Made by a program: the position numbers and the translations under genes
In this document: positions 1 through 7,611 of the stretch, in pieces
Layout of the letters: the number at the start of each line of letters is the position of its first letter
Numbering within the stretch: position 1 is the first letter of the stretch
Origin: Balneolales bacterium
Lineage (GTDB): Bacteria > Bacteroidota > Rhodothermia > Balneolales > Natronogracilivirgulaceae
Assembly (NCBI GenBank): GCA_007135895.1
Contig: SLHZ01000186.1
Span: 1 to 13,556 of the forward strand
Direction: 5' to 3'
DNA length: 13,556 nt
Notes under the pieces: generated by a model
Seen by the model: only the letters and a program-made list of their open reading frames with translations
Database searches by the model: none
What the model was told of the DNA's origin: nothing

Positions 1-2
1 TA

Positions 3-827
3 AGCTACAAAATCAGCAAAAGAATTGAAAAGCGGCTCTATCAAAAGGCCAGACTTGTGATACCGGTAACCCGGCACTCTGAAAAGATCATTCAGGAAAC
101 CTGCCCGCAAGCACGTACTTATGTGGTTTACAACGGAGTGGACACCCTTCATTTCAAACCTGTTGAAGACCCATTGAGCCGGATCCCGGAACCGATGGAT
201 GAAAAGAAGTTTAAAGTGGGCTATGTGGGCACCATTGGCGTCATTCACGATCTTGACACGGTCATCAAGGCGGCAAAAATACTGGAAGACGATCCGGACA
301 TTGTTTTCTACCTCATCGGTGAAGGCAGCCGGTCCGCCCATCTCAAAAGACTTCTTGATCAATACCAACCCAAAAATGTCCGTTGGCTGGGAATCAAGCC
401 CCACAGTGAAATACCACTATATCTTTCAGCCCTCGATCTTGGACTTAATCCGGTATATCAGACCCGGGTATTTGAGTCAATTATCACTGTCAAGTTCTTT
501 GAATATCTCTCCTGCAAGATCCCCGTGATTACCATGGCCCGTGGTCTTCTAAAAAAGGTCGGTGATGCCAGTAAAGCTGCAGTTACCATTCCTCCGGAAA
601 ATCCCGAAATGCTGGCAGACAGCATCCGCTCGCTCAAAAACGATCCGGAAAAACGTAAGATAATGGCTGCCAATGGCCGGCCTTTTGTTGAACGTTACTT
701 CGACCGAAAAAAATGGGCGACCGTTCTGTCCGATGTCCTGATGGATCAGCTGGACATGCCCGGAGACAGGCCAAATAACAAGGAGGAGGATATCCAAATC
801 CTGAAACAGAACGTTCCTGACTGGTAA
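3..827 (+). CDS. GT4-family glycosyltransferase, C-terminal part (5' partial)
   Basis: The reading frame is open from the first bases of the window, so the GTG at 57 is an internal Val codon and the true start lies upstream. Upstream of it the frame reads a basic stretch ending in KARLVIPVT, the usual end of the N-terminal Rossmann domain in GT4 enzymes. The visible part is the GT-B C-terminal donor-binding domain: YNGVD, then KVGYVGTIGVIHDLDTVI, the IGEG strand, WLG, and KFFEYLSCKIPVI followed by a C-terminal helix. The context of the first acidic residue of the EX7E signature is shifted, as in WbuB-like enzymes. It should transfer a sugar from a nucleotide donor to a lipid-linked repeat unit at the cytoplasmic face. 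Donor and acceptor cannot be read from the sequence. It lies 55 bp upstream of the chain-length regulator on the same strand. The family call is firm. Confidence 0.88.
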   Translation, partial: SYKISKRIEKRLYQKARLVIPVTRHSEKIIQETCPQARTYVVYNGVDTLHFKPVEDPLSRIPEPMDEKKFKVGYVGTIGVIHDLDTVIKAAKILEDDPDIVFYLIGEGSRSAHLKRLLDQYQPKNVRWLGIKPHSEIPLYLSALDLGLNPVYQTRVFESIITVKFFEYLSCKIPVITMARGLLKKVGDASKAAVTIPPENPEMLADSIRSLKNDPEKRKIMAANGRPFVERYFDRKKWATVLSDVLMDQLDMPGDRPNNKEEDIQILKQNVPDW

Positions 828-882
828 CTATATCTTATATACATTTCAAAAACCTGTTTGAAAACAACGGTTAAAAAACATT

Positions 883-2118
883 ATGAGCAAGGAAGCTAAC
901 AGCAACGATATTCAGGTACTCGACGTCCTGTTGGTACTGGCAAAACACAAAATGCTGGTCATTAAGATGGTTGTGGTCATTACTCTGATCTCACTGGCCA
1001 TCAGCCTGGTATGGCCCAAAACCTACCGGTCCGGCGCTCTGGTCCTTCCACCTGCCCAACAGCAAGGTCTCTCCGGGCTCGCAGGTATGCTGGGCGGCGC
1101 GCTGCCACTTAGCCTTGGTACCGCACCTCAGGTCAGTCCCGAAGTCATCCTCTCCATCCTCAACAGCCGGACTCTGCGGGTTGAACTCATTGAAGAGTTT
1201 GATCTCCGGGAAGTATACCGCAGCGACATCATGGAAGAACTGCTCATCAAACTGTCTGAAGCAATAAAGATTCAGGAAAACCGTGAGGGTGGATTTGGTT
1301 TTAATCCAATCATATCCATACATCTCTCCGTAACAGACCGTGAACCGGAGCGGGCCCGTGACATGGCTCAGTTTCTCGTCAACCGGCTGGAAGAGACGAT
1401 CAATACCATCAACCGGAACAATGCCATCGAACAGTTTGAAATGATCCGTGAACGGTATGAACGCAACCTGGTGGATATGGAAAAAGCTGAGCAGGCTTTT
1501 TTGGCCTATCAGCAAACCCATGGAATTATTGAGGTGGAAGAGCAAGCCAGAGTGGTCATCGGAACTCTGGCCGAAATAAAGGCCCGCACTATTGAAACCG
1601 AAATGGCGATTAATGTCCTGCGACAGAGCGTCAGCGACAACCACCCCGAACTCAGAAGACTTGAACGCACCCGGGATGAACTGAATCATCAATATGACCG
1701 ATTTTTCAGAAAAACCGAACAACAGGCCCGAACCGCACAAGTAGCTCCCCCTCTGCTCGATATTCCGGATCTCGCGCTCAACTACTATCGCCTCTACCGG
1801 GATGTAACTGTTCAAAACAAAATTTATGAATTGATCTACCCGCAGTACGACTTCCAAAAGCTGATTACCGAGTTTGAGAAGCGAGGCGTTCAGATCATCG
1901 ACAAACCCCACCTACCCACCTACAAAGATGCCCCGAAACGTGCGTTCATCGTACTGGGTGGAATGGTATTCAGCATTTTCCTCTCTTTTCTGATCGTTTT
2001 CTACCGGCATACCATGGAGACGGGGGAAAAAATGAACACCTTGCGCTACAAACAGATACGTGAGCTTCAACAGCACTTCCGGTTCCGAAAAAAAACCAGA
2101 TCTTCAAATGAGGAATAA
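883..2118 (+). CDS. wzz: Wzz-type polysaccharide chain-length determinant (polysaccharide co-polymerase)
   Basis: This 411-residue inner-membrane protein has Wzz/PCP topology: a short cytoplasmic N-terminus, a first membrane segment at about 25-44, a large periplasmic region, and a second membrane segment at about 354-374. Before the second segment is the usual Pro-rich approach (KPHLPTYKDAPKR). Residues about 180-285 are charged, helical and coiled-coil-like, as in Wzz proteins that set polymer modal length by interacting with Wzy. The C-terminal tail of about 35 residues is basic and holds no Walker motifs or Tyr cluster, so this is not a fused BY-kinase. The ATG at 883 follows an A-rich leader with no Shine-Dalgarno. 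The 3' end overlaps the polymerase gene, which suggests translational coupling. Family assignment is strong; the exact polymer (O-antigen, capsule or exopolysaccharide) is not determined. Confidence 0.88.
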   Translation: MSKEANSNDIQVLDVLLVLAKHKMLVIKMVVVITLISLAISLVWPKTYRSGALVLPPAQQQGLSGLAGMLGGALPLSLGTAPQVSPEVILSILNSRTLRVELIEEFDLREVYRSDIMEELLIKLSEAIKIQENREGGFGFNPIISIHLSVTDREPERARDMAQFLVNRLEETINTINRNNAIEQFEMIRERYERNLVDMEKAEQAFLAYQQTHGIIEVEEQARVVIGTLAEIKARTIETEMAINVLRQSVSDNHPELRRLERTRDELNHQYDRFFRKTEQQARTAQVAPPLLDIPDLALNYYRLYRDVTVQNKIYELIYPQYDFQKLITEFEKRGVQIIDKPHLPTYKDAPKRAFIVLGGMVFSIFLSFLIVFYRHTMETGEKMNTLRYKQIRELQQHFRFRKKTRSSNEE

Positions 2119-3574
2119 CGTCGCGACGTCATGGCTGCATTATTTCAGCAGCACCTCCGCGGTTGACTGGTTAATTGCCATCGGTGCAACCCTGCTCTAT
2201 CTTTTTTTGCGGTGGGCGACATGGTTCATTGGCCTCCCCCCCCTTGAGTGGGTCTTTCTCGCTGCCATAGTTGCCGTTTATGTGGCAACACGCATGGTCA
2301 CCGCACCATTACTGCTGCTCATCCTCATAGCAGCCGGTTCGATGGCTGGCAATATTGTGCATGTTGTGGAAGACGGTCTCATTCCCTTTTCCCTTTTTCA
2401 GGTTTTTTATCTCCTGGCCATTCTGGTATTCATTGTGCGCTGGTTTATTTCCGGATATGAGCCTCTTGTAAAAACAGGATTCGAACTGGAGCTTGCGCTG
2501 TTTTTTTCACTGGTGTTCTTGTCGATCTTGTGGACTCCCAATGCCGAACGGGCTTTTTTGCATGCCATTCGGGTACTGGCTCTTTCAGGCTTGCTTTTTT
2601 TATTCAGCAACTGGATCAAGAACCCTCGTCATATTACCTATGTCATCAGTTCACTCGTAGTTTTGGGTTCTATTCTGGGTCTCATCGCCATTTACTACAC
2701 AATCAACAATCCAATGGCCATCATTCAGGACATCCTCACGGATGGAACCCGTCTGGCTACCCGGGCCCGTGTCGGCCAGACCGATCCCAACATCTTTGCC
2801 TCACTGTTTTTTCTGCCGCTTGCCTTCACCGCTACCCTCAGTTTTTCCCGTACTCATTTATTGGTCAGACTCATCAGCATACTCTGCTTTTTTATCCTTA
2901 TGGCAGCAGTGCTTGTTACCTTTTCACGCAGCGCCTGGGTAGCCATACTTATTATGATGATCGTGCTGGCCGTGCTCTACAGGCAATACAATCTGTTCGT
3001 GGCCGGAGTCATCGTAATACTTGTGGTTCTGGCCCTGGTGCCGGAACTGCGCCATCTTTTTCTCAATATCGTAAACCGGTTTCTGGGTCTTTTCACCGGA
3101 TCTGTTGACACCTCCAACTATGTGCGTATTCTGCTGATTTATGCTTCTCTTGGCATGTTTTTCGACAGCTGGCTGCTGGGTGTTGGCTGGCGCGGATTTC
3201 CAGATCATATCTTCCGCTATTACTCCTATCAAGAAACACACGGAGTATTCGAACCGCACAATGTGGTGTACCTGGTCTATGCTGAGCTGGGTCTGGCCGG
3301 GCTGATTCTTTTCACATTCATAGTCTACAAGATTTTCCGTCTGGCCTGGAATAATATCCGGCTAAGTCAAAGCATCAGCGGCCTTCCTTCCGGCATTGAA
3401 GTATCCGCTCTGGCCCATGCTTTATTTGGAGCTTTCCTTGCCTATGCCATCTTTTATCAGTTTCTTGGTTCCGGCTTCCTGGATAATCAGCTCTGGATTA
3501 CCACCGGACTCATCATCGGACTAAATACCTGGCTGAACCGAACGGTATCCCGCCAGTCCGAAAAGGATAAATAG
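2108..3574 (+). CDS. wzy: O-antigen ligase/polymerase (Wzy/WaaL) family membrane protein
   Basis: This is a polytopic inner-membrane protein of 488 residues from the ATG at 2108, with about 11 hydrophobic segments. Family hallmarks are TDPN (about 225-228), FSRSAW (about 272-277) on a membrane segment, GVGWRGFP before a large periplasmic loop, and EPHNVVYLVYAELGLAG (from about 382), the Wzy_C/O-antigen-ligase His motif. It should join undecaprenyl-linked repeat units in the periplasm, or ligate the finished chain. Next to wzz, polymerase is the better guess. Start choice: a GTG at 2060 would add 16 polar residues and a 59-bp overlap with wzz. The ATG at 2108 gives an 11-bp overlap and begins just before the first hydrophobic region, so I prefer it; neither has a clear Shine-Dalgarno. 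A run of eight C at 2236-2243 lies early in the gene. Confidence 0.85.
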   Translation: MRNNVATSWLHYFSSTSAVDWLIAIGATLLYLFLRWATWFIGLPPLEWVFLAAIVAVYVATRMVTAPLLLLILIAAGSMAGNIVHVVEDGLIPFSLFQVFYLLAILVFIVRWFISGYEPLVKTGFELELALFFSLVFLSILWTPNAERAFLHAIRVLALSGLLFLFSNWIKNPRHITYVISSLVVLGSILGLIAIYYTINNPMAIIQDILTDGTRLATRARVGQTDPNIFASLFFLPLAFTATLSFSRTHLLVRLISILCFFILMAAVLVTFSRSAWVAILIMMIVLAVLYRQYNLFVAGVIVILVVLALVPELRHLFLNIVNRFLGLFTGSVDTSNYVRILLIYASLGMFFDSWLLGVGWRGFPDHIFRYYSYQETHGVFEPHNVVYLVYAELGLAGLILFTFIVYKIFRLAWNNIRLSQSISGLPSGIEVSALAHALFGAFLAYAIFYQFLGSGFLDNQLWITTGLIIGLNTWLNRTVSRQSEKDK

Positions 3575-3576
3575 CA

Positions 3577-4887
3577 TCACCGCCGGCGAGGCTCCCCTTT
3601 TTCTCTCTCTGCGCCTTTCGCCAATACAAGAAACCAGATCAGCAGATATGTGTTAACTAAAACCCCCACAACAGAGTAGAGCATAAGAGCCGCCTGAATA
3701 CTGTTCAGCCAGATGCCTGTTCCAAGGGCGGCCAAACGCGCAGAAAGATACACCACATCAATAAAAAAAGCCTTTTTTTGGCGACCGAGCATCAGGGGGA
3801 TGAAATTGAGCGGTGTCACGATGAAGACCAGGTAAATGAAAGGTGCAAGTATGCGGATGTACTGCCCGGTGGTCTCGTAACCGCTGCCTAAAAACCAGCC
3901 AAACAAAGGAGGCGCAAAGATAAAGAGAAGCATAAAAGGCAAAAGTCCCATTCCCGCAAAAAGTAATGCCGTGTTTCGGACAAAAGGAACGATCTTCTCT
4001 CCGTGAGCCTGTTTTTCGGCTATGCGCTGACTGAATACCTGATATGCCGCCTGAGCCACCACCTGAACCGGAGAGTAAAGCGCCTTGACCGCCATGGCAT
4101 AAAAACCGGCTACCGCCTCAGAAAAGAAAGAGTTGAAAAGCAGCACGGGAATGTTGTTCGAGGTGGTCGTGGTCAGGGCATGAGGAGTATTCCAGAATGG
4201 AAAGTTCCGGTATCTTTTCGCCATGGCCACCATACGACGGGGTGTAACACCTGCCAGCACGGACGAGCGGACCTTGTGCCTTTTCCATACCACGAAGAGC
4301 ATACCCAACAGATTTCCGGTCACCTTGCCAACGACAAGCCCATACGACTGTAACGATATTAACGCGAGAATAATCTGACCGGCTGCCGTTGACGATGAGG
4401 CAGTAATCTTGCCGCCAGCTATGCTTCCATATTGCTTTTCACGGGTCAGGCTGAATGTCATGATCATGAGCAAGCTGTAGGAAAAAATCGAAACGGGGAG
4501 AAGATAGATCCACCTGCCCAGTGATCCAAGCGCCATCCTCTCCGTGACAGTATCACCTGCAAGCAATAAAACCAGTAAAACAATCAGACTGCTGACTAAA
4601 GAGGCTGACGCGGCAAGCCATGTAATATTGTTTGCCTCATGACTCGTCTTCGGGATGAGAGTAGCATACTCAAAGCGAAGAGAAGACACCGAATAGCAAA
4701 TCATAAACAATGAAACGTATGCGGAAAAAACCCCAATCTGGTCCGGACTGTAGAGCCGGGTAATGACCGGTATGACCGCTATGCCCAGAAGATGGGCAAA
4801 ACCAGTGCCCGATATCATTTTTCCCATATTCCGGATAAAACCGGAAAAAAGGATCTTTTTTGCCTTGGCCACCATTCCGCGGTTCAT
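3577..4887 (-). CDS. wzx: Wzx-type oligosaccharide flippase (MOP superfamily)
   Basis: This 436-residue, highly hydrophobic protein has about 12 membrane segments. Its N-terminus is typical of polysaccharide flippases: a basic start, then FIRNMGKMISGTGFAHLLG and a VITRLYSPDQIGVFSAY-like stretch, the first repeat of Wzx/RfbX proteins. A mid-protein RNFPFWNTPHAL loop and an NNIPVLL segment also fit. It would move undecaprenyl-diphosphate-linked repeat units to the periplasmic face for the polymerase. It is the only gene of the export set on the - strand. It ends 2 bp from the polymerase stop, leaving no room for an ordinary terminator between the convergent genes. The ATG at 4887 is used; Met5 is an alternative. 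Hairpin repeat copy 1 begins 26 bp upstream of the start. Confidence 0.88.
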   Translation of the reverse strand: MNRGMVAKAKKILFSGFIRNMGKMISGTGFAHLLGIAVIPVITRLYSPDQIGVFSAYVSLFMICYSVSSLRFEYATLIPKTSHEANNITWLAASASLVSSLIVLLVLLLAGDTVTERMALGSLGRWIYLLPVSIFSYSLLMIMTFSLTREKQYGSIAGGKITASSSTAAGQIILALISLQSYGLVVGKVTGNLLGMLFVVWKRHKVRSSVLAGVTPRRMVAMAKRYRNFPFWNTPHALTTTTSNNIPVLLFNSFFSEAVAGFYAMAVKALYSPVQVVAQAAYQVFSQRIAEKQAHGEKIVPFVRNTALLFAGMGLLPFMLLFIFAPPLFGWFLGSGYETTGQYIRILAPFIYLVFIVTPLNFIPLMLGRQKKAFFIDVVYLSARLAALGTGIWLNSIQAALMLYSVVGVLVNTYLLIWFLVLAKGAEREKGEPRRR

Positions 4888-4913
4888 CTATTCAAAAACT
4901 TAAAATCACGATG

Positions 4914-4983
4914 CAGATGGAGTGTCCATGACGTTGTTAATCATGCTCCTGTGTAACAAGTCAGCGGTCATGGACATTTCATG
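4914..4983 (+). repeat. Intergenic hairpin repeat, copy 1 (inverted partner at 10517-10586)
   Basis: The core is a perfect 10-bp inverted repeat, TGTCCATGAC (4923-4932) and GTCATGGACA (4967-4976), separated by a 34-nt spacer. A second, nested inverted repeat, TTGTTA/TAACAA (4934-4939, 4954-4959), occurs only in this copy. The 70 bp aligned with the reverse complement of 10517-10586 match at about 61 positions. Mismatches concentrate in the spacer half next to the second stem arm (about 4955-4966), while the stem and the outer GATGGAG flank are conserved. It lies 26 bp upstream of wzx and about 200 bp upstream of the GT2 gene. It may be a mobile hairpin (REP/MITE-like), a protein-binding site or an RNA structure; the sequence alone does not decide. 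Confidence 0.85.
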
Positions 4984-5014
4984 GTCGAAAAAATAGTCAT
5001 AATCGCAATGAATT

Positions 5015-5041
5015 GATACGGGGCATACAGATGCCCGTATC
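5015..5041. repeat. Imperfect inverted repeat in the GT2 upstream region
   Basis: GATACGGGGCAT (5015-5026) faces ATGCCCGTATC (5031-5041) across a 4-nt loop, ACAG. The arms pair over 11 bp with one extra G bulged on the left. No T-run follows on either strand, so it does not look like an intrinsic terminator. Its place just upstream of the candidate promoter would suit an operator or a leftover structural element. Confidence 0.5.
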
Positions 5042-5072
5042 GTAACAAAAGGGAGCTGTTTGTTTGCTATGC

Positions 5073-5103
5073 GTTGTTTTGGATGGTGTAGTTGTTATCT
5101 TTG
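5073..5103 (+). promoter_or_regulatory. Candidate Bacteroidota-type promoter for the GT2-GT4 operon
   Basis: The -7 box TATCTTTG (5096-5103) fits TAnnTTTG exactly. Nineteen bases upstream is GTTG (5073-5076), one mismatch from the -33 consensus TTTG. The spacing equals that of the better match in front of wlbA (10493-10523), and the -7 octamers are identical. Transcription would begin near 5110, giving a leader of roughly 80 nt before the ATG at 5189. Confidence 0.45.
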
Positions 5104-5188
5104 ACTCGGTAACAATCCCGCATCTGCTATCTGACAGATCCCGTTTGAGCAGTTTTTTCATCTTGTCACTTAACTTTTTCAGTCATTA

Positions 5189-6019
5189 ATGATGGGTTCC
5201 GAGGCCCCCCGTTCTCCCCTGGTAACCGTAGTGATTCCGACATATAACCGGCCGGATCATCTTCGCCGTGCCATCGCCTCGGTCAAAAACCAGAAAGATG
5301 TCTTTTGGGAGATCATCGTGGTTGATGATGCATCGGATCCCGGAATGATCCCCGACTTGAAAAGCGATAAAGAAATATTATATCTCCGCAACGACCGAAA
5401 CCGTGGTGGAGGCTATTCCAGAAACCGGGGTCTGGCCAGAGCCAAAGGCAAATATGTGCAGTTTCTTGATGATGATGATGAGTTGCTGCTGGGAAAACTC
5501 CGCAAGCAGGTCGATTTGTTTGAGTCAACCAACGTGCCGAATCCCGGCTTGGTGACCTGTCATATTCTGGATCGGAGATCTGGCCATGAGATGATACTGA
5601 AAAACAGCTGGAGAGGAGATATTCACCGGGTCACCCTGCGCCGATATACAGTGCAGCTGACATCCAGCATGCTTTTTCTCACCGAGGCAGTGAAAAACAT
5701 CGGCGGTTTTGACGAGTCTCTTGCCTCCAGCCAGGAATACGATCTAACTATCCGGCTAAGCATGCACTATCAGGTCGATTATGTGGATGAGGTGCTGGCC
5801 CGGGCTAACAGGTCCGAGAATCAGATCAACACCGACTTTGACAAGAAAAGAGAAGGCACTCTGCTTCTCTTCCGGAAGTACGATCAGGCATACAGGGATC
5901 AGGGCTTTTTTTTCTGGCTTGGCATGCGATTTAAACTGTTTATGCTGCTGATCAGGTTTCAGGCAGGAAAATGGTTTGGCGAAGCCGCCTATCAGTTCCT
6001 GATCAGAAAAAAACAGTGA
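5189..6019 (+). CDS. GT2-family glycosyltransferase
   Basis: This 276-residue GT-A fold enzyme opens with PLVTVVIPTYNRPDHLRRAI (10-29). It continues with EIIVVDDASD (nucleotide-binding DD at 46-47), NRGGGYSRNRGLARAKGKYVQFLDDDDE (the DXD metal/donor site at about 94-97), GGFDESL (172-178) and QEYDLTIRL, with the acidic pair that usually supplies the catalytic base. The C-terminus is basic and amphipathic (about 240-275), suggesting peripheral attachment to the cytoplasmic membrane. It should be an inverting transferase adding one sugar to the growing repeat unit; which sugar is unknown. Two adjacent ATG codons open the frame (5189, 5192) with no Shine-Dalgarno. It is the first gene of a two-gene unit, 10 bp before the next glycosyltransferase. 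A run of eight T (5906-5913) encodes Phe-Phe inside the gene. Confidence 0.9.
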   Translation: MMGSEAPRSPLVTVVIPTYNRPDHLRRAIASVKNQKDVFWEIIVVDDASDPGMIPDLKSDKEILYLRNDRNRGGGYSRNRGLARAKGKYVQFLDDDDELLLGKLRKQVDLFESTNVPNPGLVTCHILDRRSGHEMILKNSWRGDIHRVTLRRYTVQLTSSMLFLTEAVKNIGGFDESLASSQEYDLTIRLSMHYQVDYVDEVLARANRSENQINTDFDKKREGTLLLFRKYDQAYRDQGFFFWLGMRFKLFMLLIRFQAGKWFGEAAYQFLIRKKQ

Positions 6020-6029
6020 TGTCACAAAT

Positions 6030-7421
6030 ATGAAAAGATCAGATATCACAGTGAATAAAGAAAACGGTACGCTCGTTCTTCTCACAGCCTCCTGGCCCTA
6101 CGGACGGGGAGAAACCTTTCTGGAGTCGGAAATACCCTACCTGACAAATTATTTCAAGAAGGTGTATGTGCTGCCCATGTTTGCCGATGGCTCGCCGCGT
6201 TCTTTCGATGACCGGATTACACTTTGGCCTCCCACACCACCATCCGCAGCAAAACCAGCTGATTTCTTCAGGGGAATCCGACATTCACACGGGATGTTCC
6301 TGCCCGAATGGAAACGTTCGCACCAGTTTCCCTTATCACCCTACGGACTCTATCTTACCGCACGTACGCTCGGCATCGCCCGGCGGATCGAAAACCGAAT
6401 TATCAGTGAAGTCACAAGTCTCAGCACCAAAACGGAAGTCCGGGAACCGGCAGCTTCCACAAGTACCGATCCGGAGCGAAAAGATGAAGCCGGGCAGGAA
6501 AGAATAAAAAACCGTCGGGGCATGATCTACTCCTACTGGATGAACCAGGCGTCAATCGGAGCGATTCTTGCTGGAAAAAAACTGGGATGGCCCGTAATCA
6601 GCCGTGTTCACGGCGGTGATCTGTACACCGAACGTTATCCCGGAAGTTTTTTGCCATGGCATGACTGGAAAGTCCGTAACCTGAACCATCTGCTTCCTGT
6701 TTCGGAATTCGGACAAAGATATCTTCAGGAACGCTATCCCGATGCCTCTTCGCACATAAAGATTTTTCGTCTGGGTGTTCGGGAACCTGCAGCCTATAAC
6801 ACAAACCAAACCAACGCAACCCATGACGGTCCGAATCAGGAAGTCCCCTTTCACATGGCTTCCTGTTCATCAGTTATTCCTCTGAAACGGGTCAACCGGA
6901 TCATGGATACCGCCCTGGCTTTGCGTAAACTATGGGACAGCAATCCCCGATTCGAGAAACGCCAAATCCATTGGACCCATATCGGACATGGAGCCGGTTG
7001 GGCAGACCTCAGCAAACGGATAAAAAACATTGATCTGCCTGGTTTGAATATCCGATTGACCGGCCACATGCCGAACGAGCAGATCACTTCCTACTATCTC
7101 AGGGAAAACGTGAATCTACTGGTAAACTACAGTACATCGGAAGGGATTCCTGTGAGTATTATGGAAGCGTTCAGCTGTGGTATCCCGGCAGCGGCTCCCC
7201 ATATCGGCGGGATTCCTGAAATCATAAATTCCAGTACAGGCATATTATTTGACCCTGATACCGAACCCGATAAACTGGCACAACTTGTTGACAATGCCGT
7301 ACAGAGTGAAAAGCTCACTAAGATGGGTGCTGCAGCAAAAAAGAAGTGGAAAAAAGAGTACCACCTGGAAACGAACTATCGCCGGTTCATGGACTTTCTC
7401 TCTTCAATTCTCCATTCCTGA
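6030..7421 (+). CDS. GT4-family glycosyltransferase
   Basis: This 463-residue GT-B enzyme has the N-terminal signature of colanic-acid-type (WcaL-like) transferases: LLTASWPYGRGETFLESEIPYL (about 17-38). It continues with YSYW (167-170), a HGGDLY acceptor-side loop (194-199), PVSEFGQRYL, SVIPLKRV (281-288), LTGHMPNEQI (343-352), and the retaining-GT signature E371-x7-E379 within SEGIPVSIMEAFSCGIP, followed by GGIPEI and GILFDPD. Residues about 127-163 form a charged, Ser/Thr/Glu/Lys-rich low-complexity insert between the N-domain strands, longer than usual. It is probably co-transcribed with the GT2 gene 10 bp upstream and acts on the same lipid-linked intermediate at the cytoplasmic face. 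Family assignment is firm; specificity is unknown. Confidence 0.9.
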   Translation: MKRSDITVNKENGTLVLLTASWPYGRGETFLESEIPYLTNYFKKVYVLPMFADGSPRSFDDRITLWPPTPPSAAKPADFFRGIRHSHGMFLPEWKRSHQFPLSPYGLYLTARTLGIARRIENRIISEVTSLSTKTEVREPAASTSTDPERKDEAGQERIKNRRGMIYSYWMNQASIGAILAGKKLGWPVISRVHGGDLYTERYPGSFLPWHDWKVRNLNHLLPVSEFGQRYLQERYPDASSHIKIFRLGVREPAAYNTNQTNATHDGPNQEVPFHMASCSSVIPLKRVNRIMDTALALRKLWDSNPRFEKRQIHWTHIGHGAGWADLSKRIKNIDLPGLNIRLTGHMPNEQITSYYLRENVNLLVNYSTSEGIPVSIMEAFSCGIPAAAPHIGGIPEIINSSTGILFDPDTEPDKLAQLVDNAVQSEKLTKMGAAAKKKWKKEYHLETNYRRFMDFLSSILHS

Positions 7422-7456
7422 TCACAAAAAACCTTTCGGTGGGGGGTCAAATGACG

Positions 7457-7587
7457 AATCGATGAGGAAACGATGGCGAGTCGGTTACAGGTCAATCACA
7501 AATCGATGAGGGGTCGATGTGGAATCGATGACAGGTCGATGTGAAATCGATGAAGGTCGATGAGCGATCGAAGACGGGTCAAACAAC
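7457..7587. repeat. Degenerate 22-bp tandem repeat between convergent operons
   Basis: Units begin at 7457, 7479, 7501, 7523, 7545 (21 bp) and 7566. The best units (7501, 7523, 7545) start AATCGATGA and contain GGTCGATG about 11 bp later, so each 22-bp unit is itself two 11-bp half-units built on TCGATG. The unit at 7479 is the most diverged. The array fills most of the 190-bp gap between the stops of the GT4 gene (7421) and wlbC (7612). No clear intrinsic terminator is visible. The array may separate the convergent transcripts or may simply be slippage-generated filler. Confidence 0.75.
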
Positions 7588-7611
7588 AGAAGACAGCGAA
7601 GCCCCTTTGCT

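Larger units (their letters stand above)
4888..5188. other. Divergent intergenic region between wzx and the GT2 gene
   Basis: This 301-bp stretch holds no convincing gene; the longest ATG-initiated readings are about 11 codons (from 4981 and 5069). It contains hairpin repeat copy 1 (4914-4983), an imperfect inverted repeat (5015-5041), a candidate promoter for the GT2 gene (5073-5103) and an 11-bp palindrome, ATCTGACAGAT (5129-5139), downstream of that promoter. The 5' leader predicted for the GT2 gene would be about 80 nt. No TAnnTTTG box was found directing transcription toward wzx. Confidence 0.7.

Noticed and set aside
57..59. GTG at 57 as the start of the first glycosyltransferase
   Set aside because: The frame is open upstream to the window edge and encodes residues expected of the family, so the codon is an internal Val.
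828..882. Bulged inverted repeat and TACATTTC box before wzz
   Set aside because: The stem is only about seven pairs with a bulge, and the box misses the key G of TAnnTTTG; this is not enough for a terminator or promoter call.
991..1911. 306-codon - strand ORF
   Set aside because: It is fully antisense to wzz, whose membrane topology and motifs are clear; there is no family signature on the opposite strand.
5069..5104. Tiny Cys-rich reading frame (11 codons)
   Set aside because: It is too short, has no ribosome-binding site and runs through the candidate promoter.
7457..7587. CRISPR array
   Set aside because: The repeats are contiguous 22-bp degenerate units with no unique spacers, and no cas gene is near.
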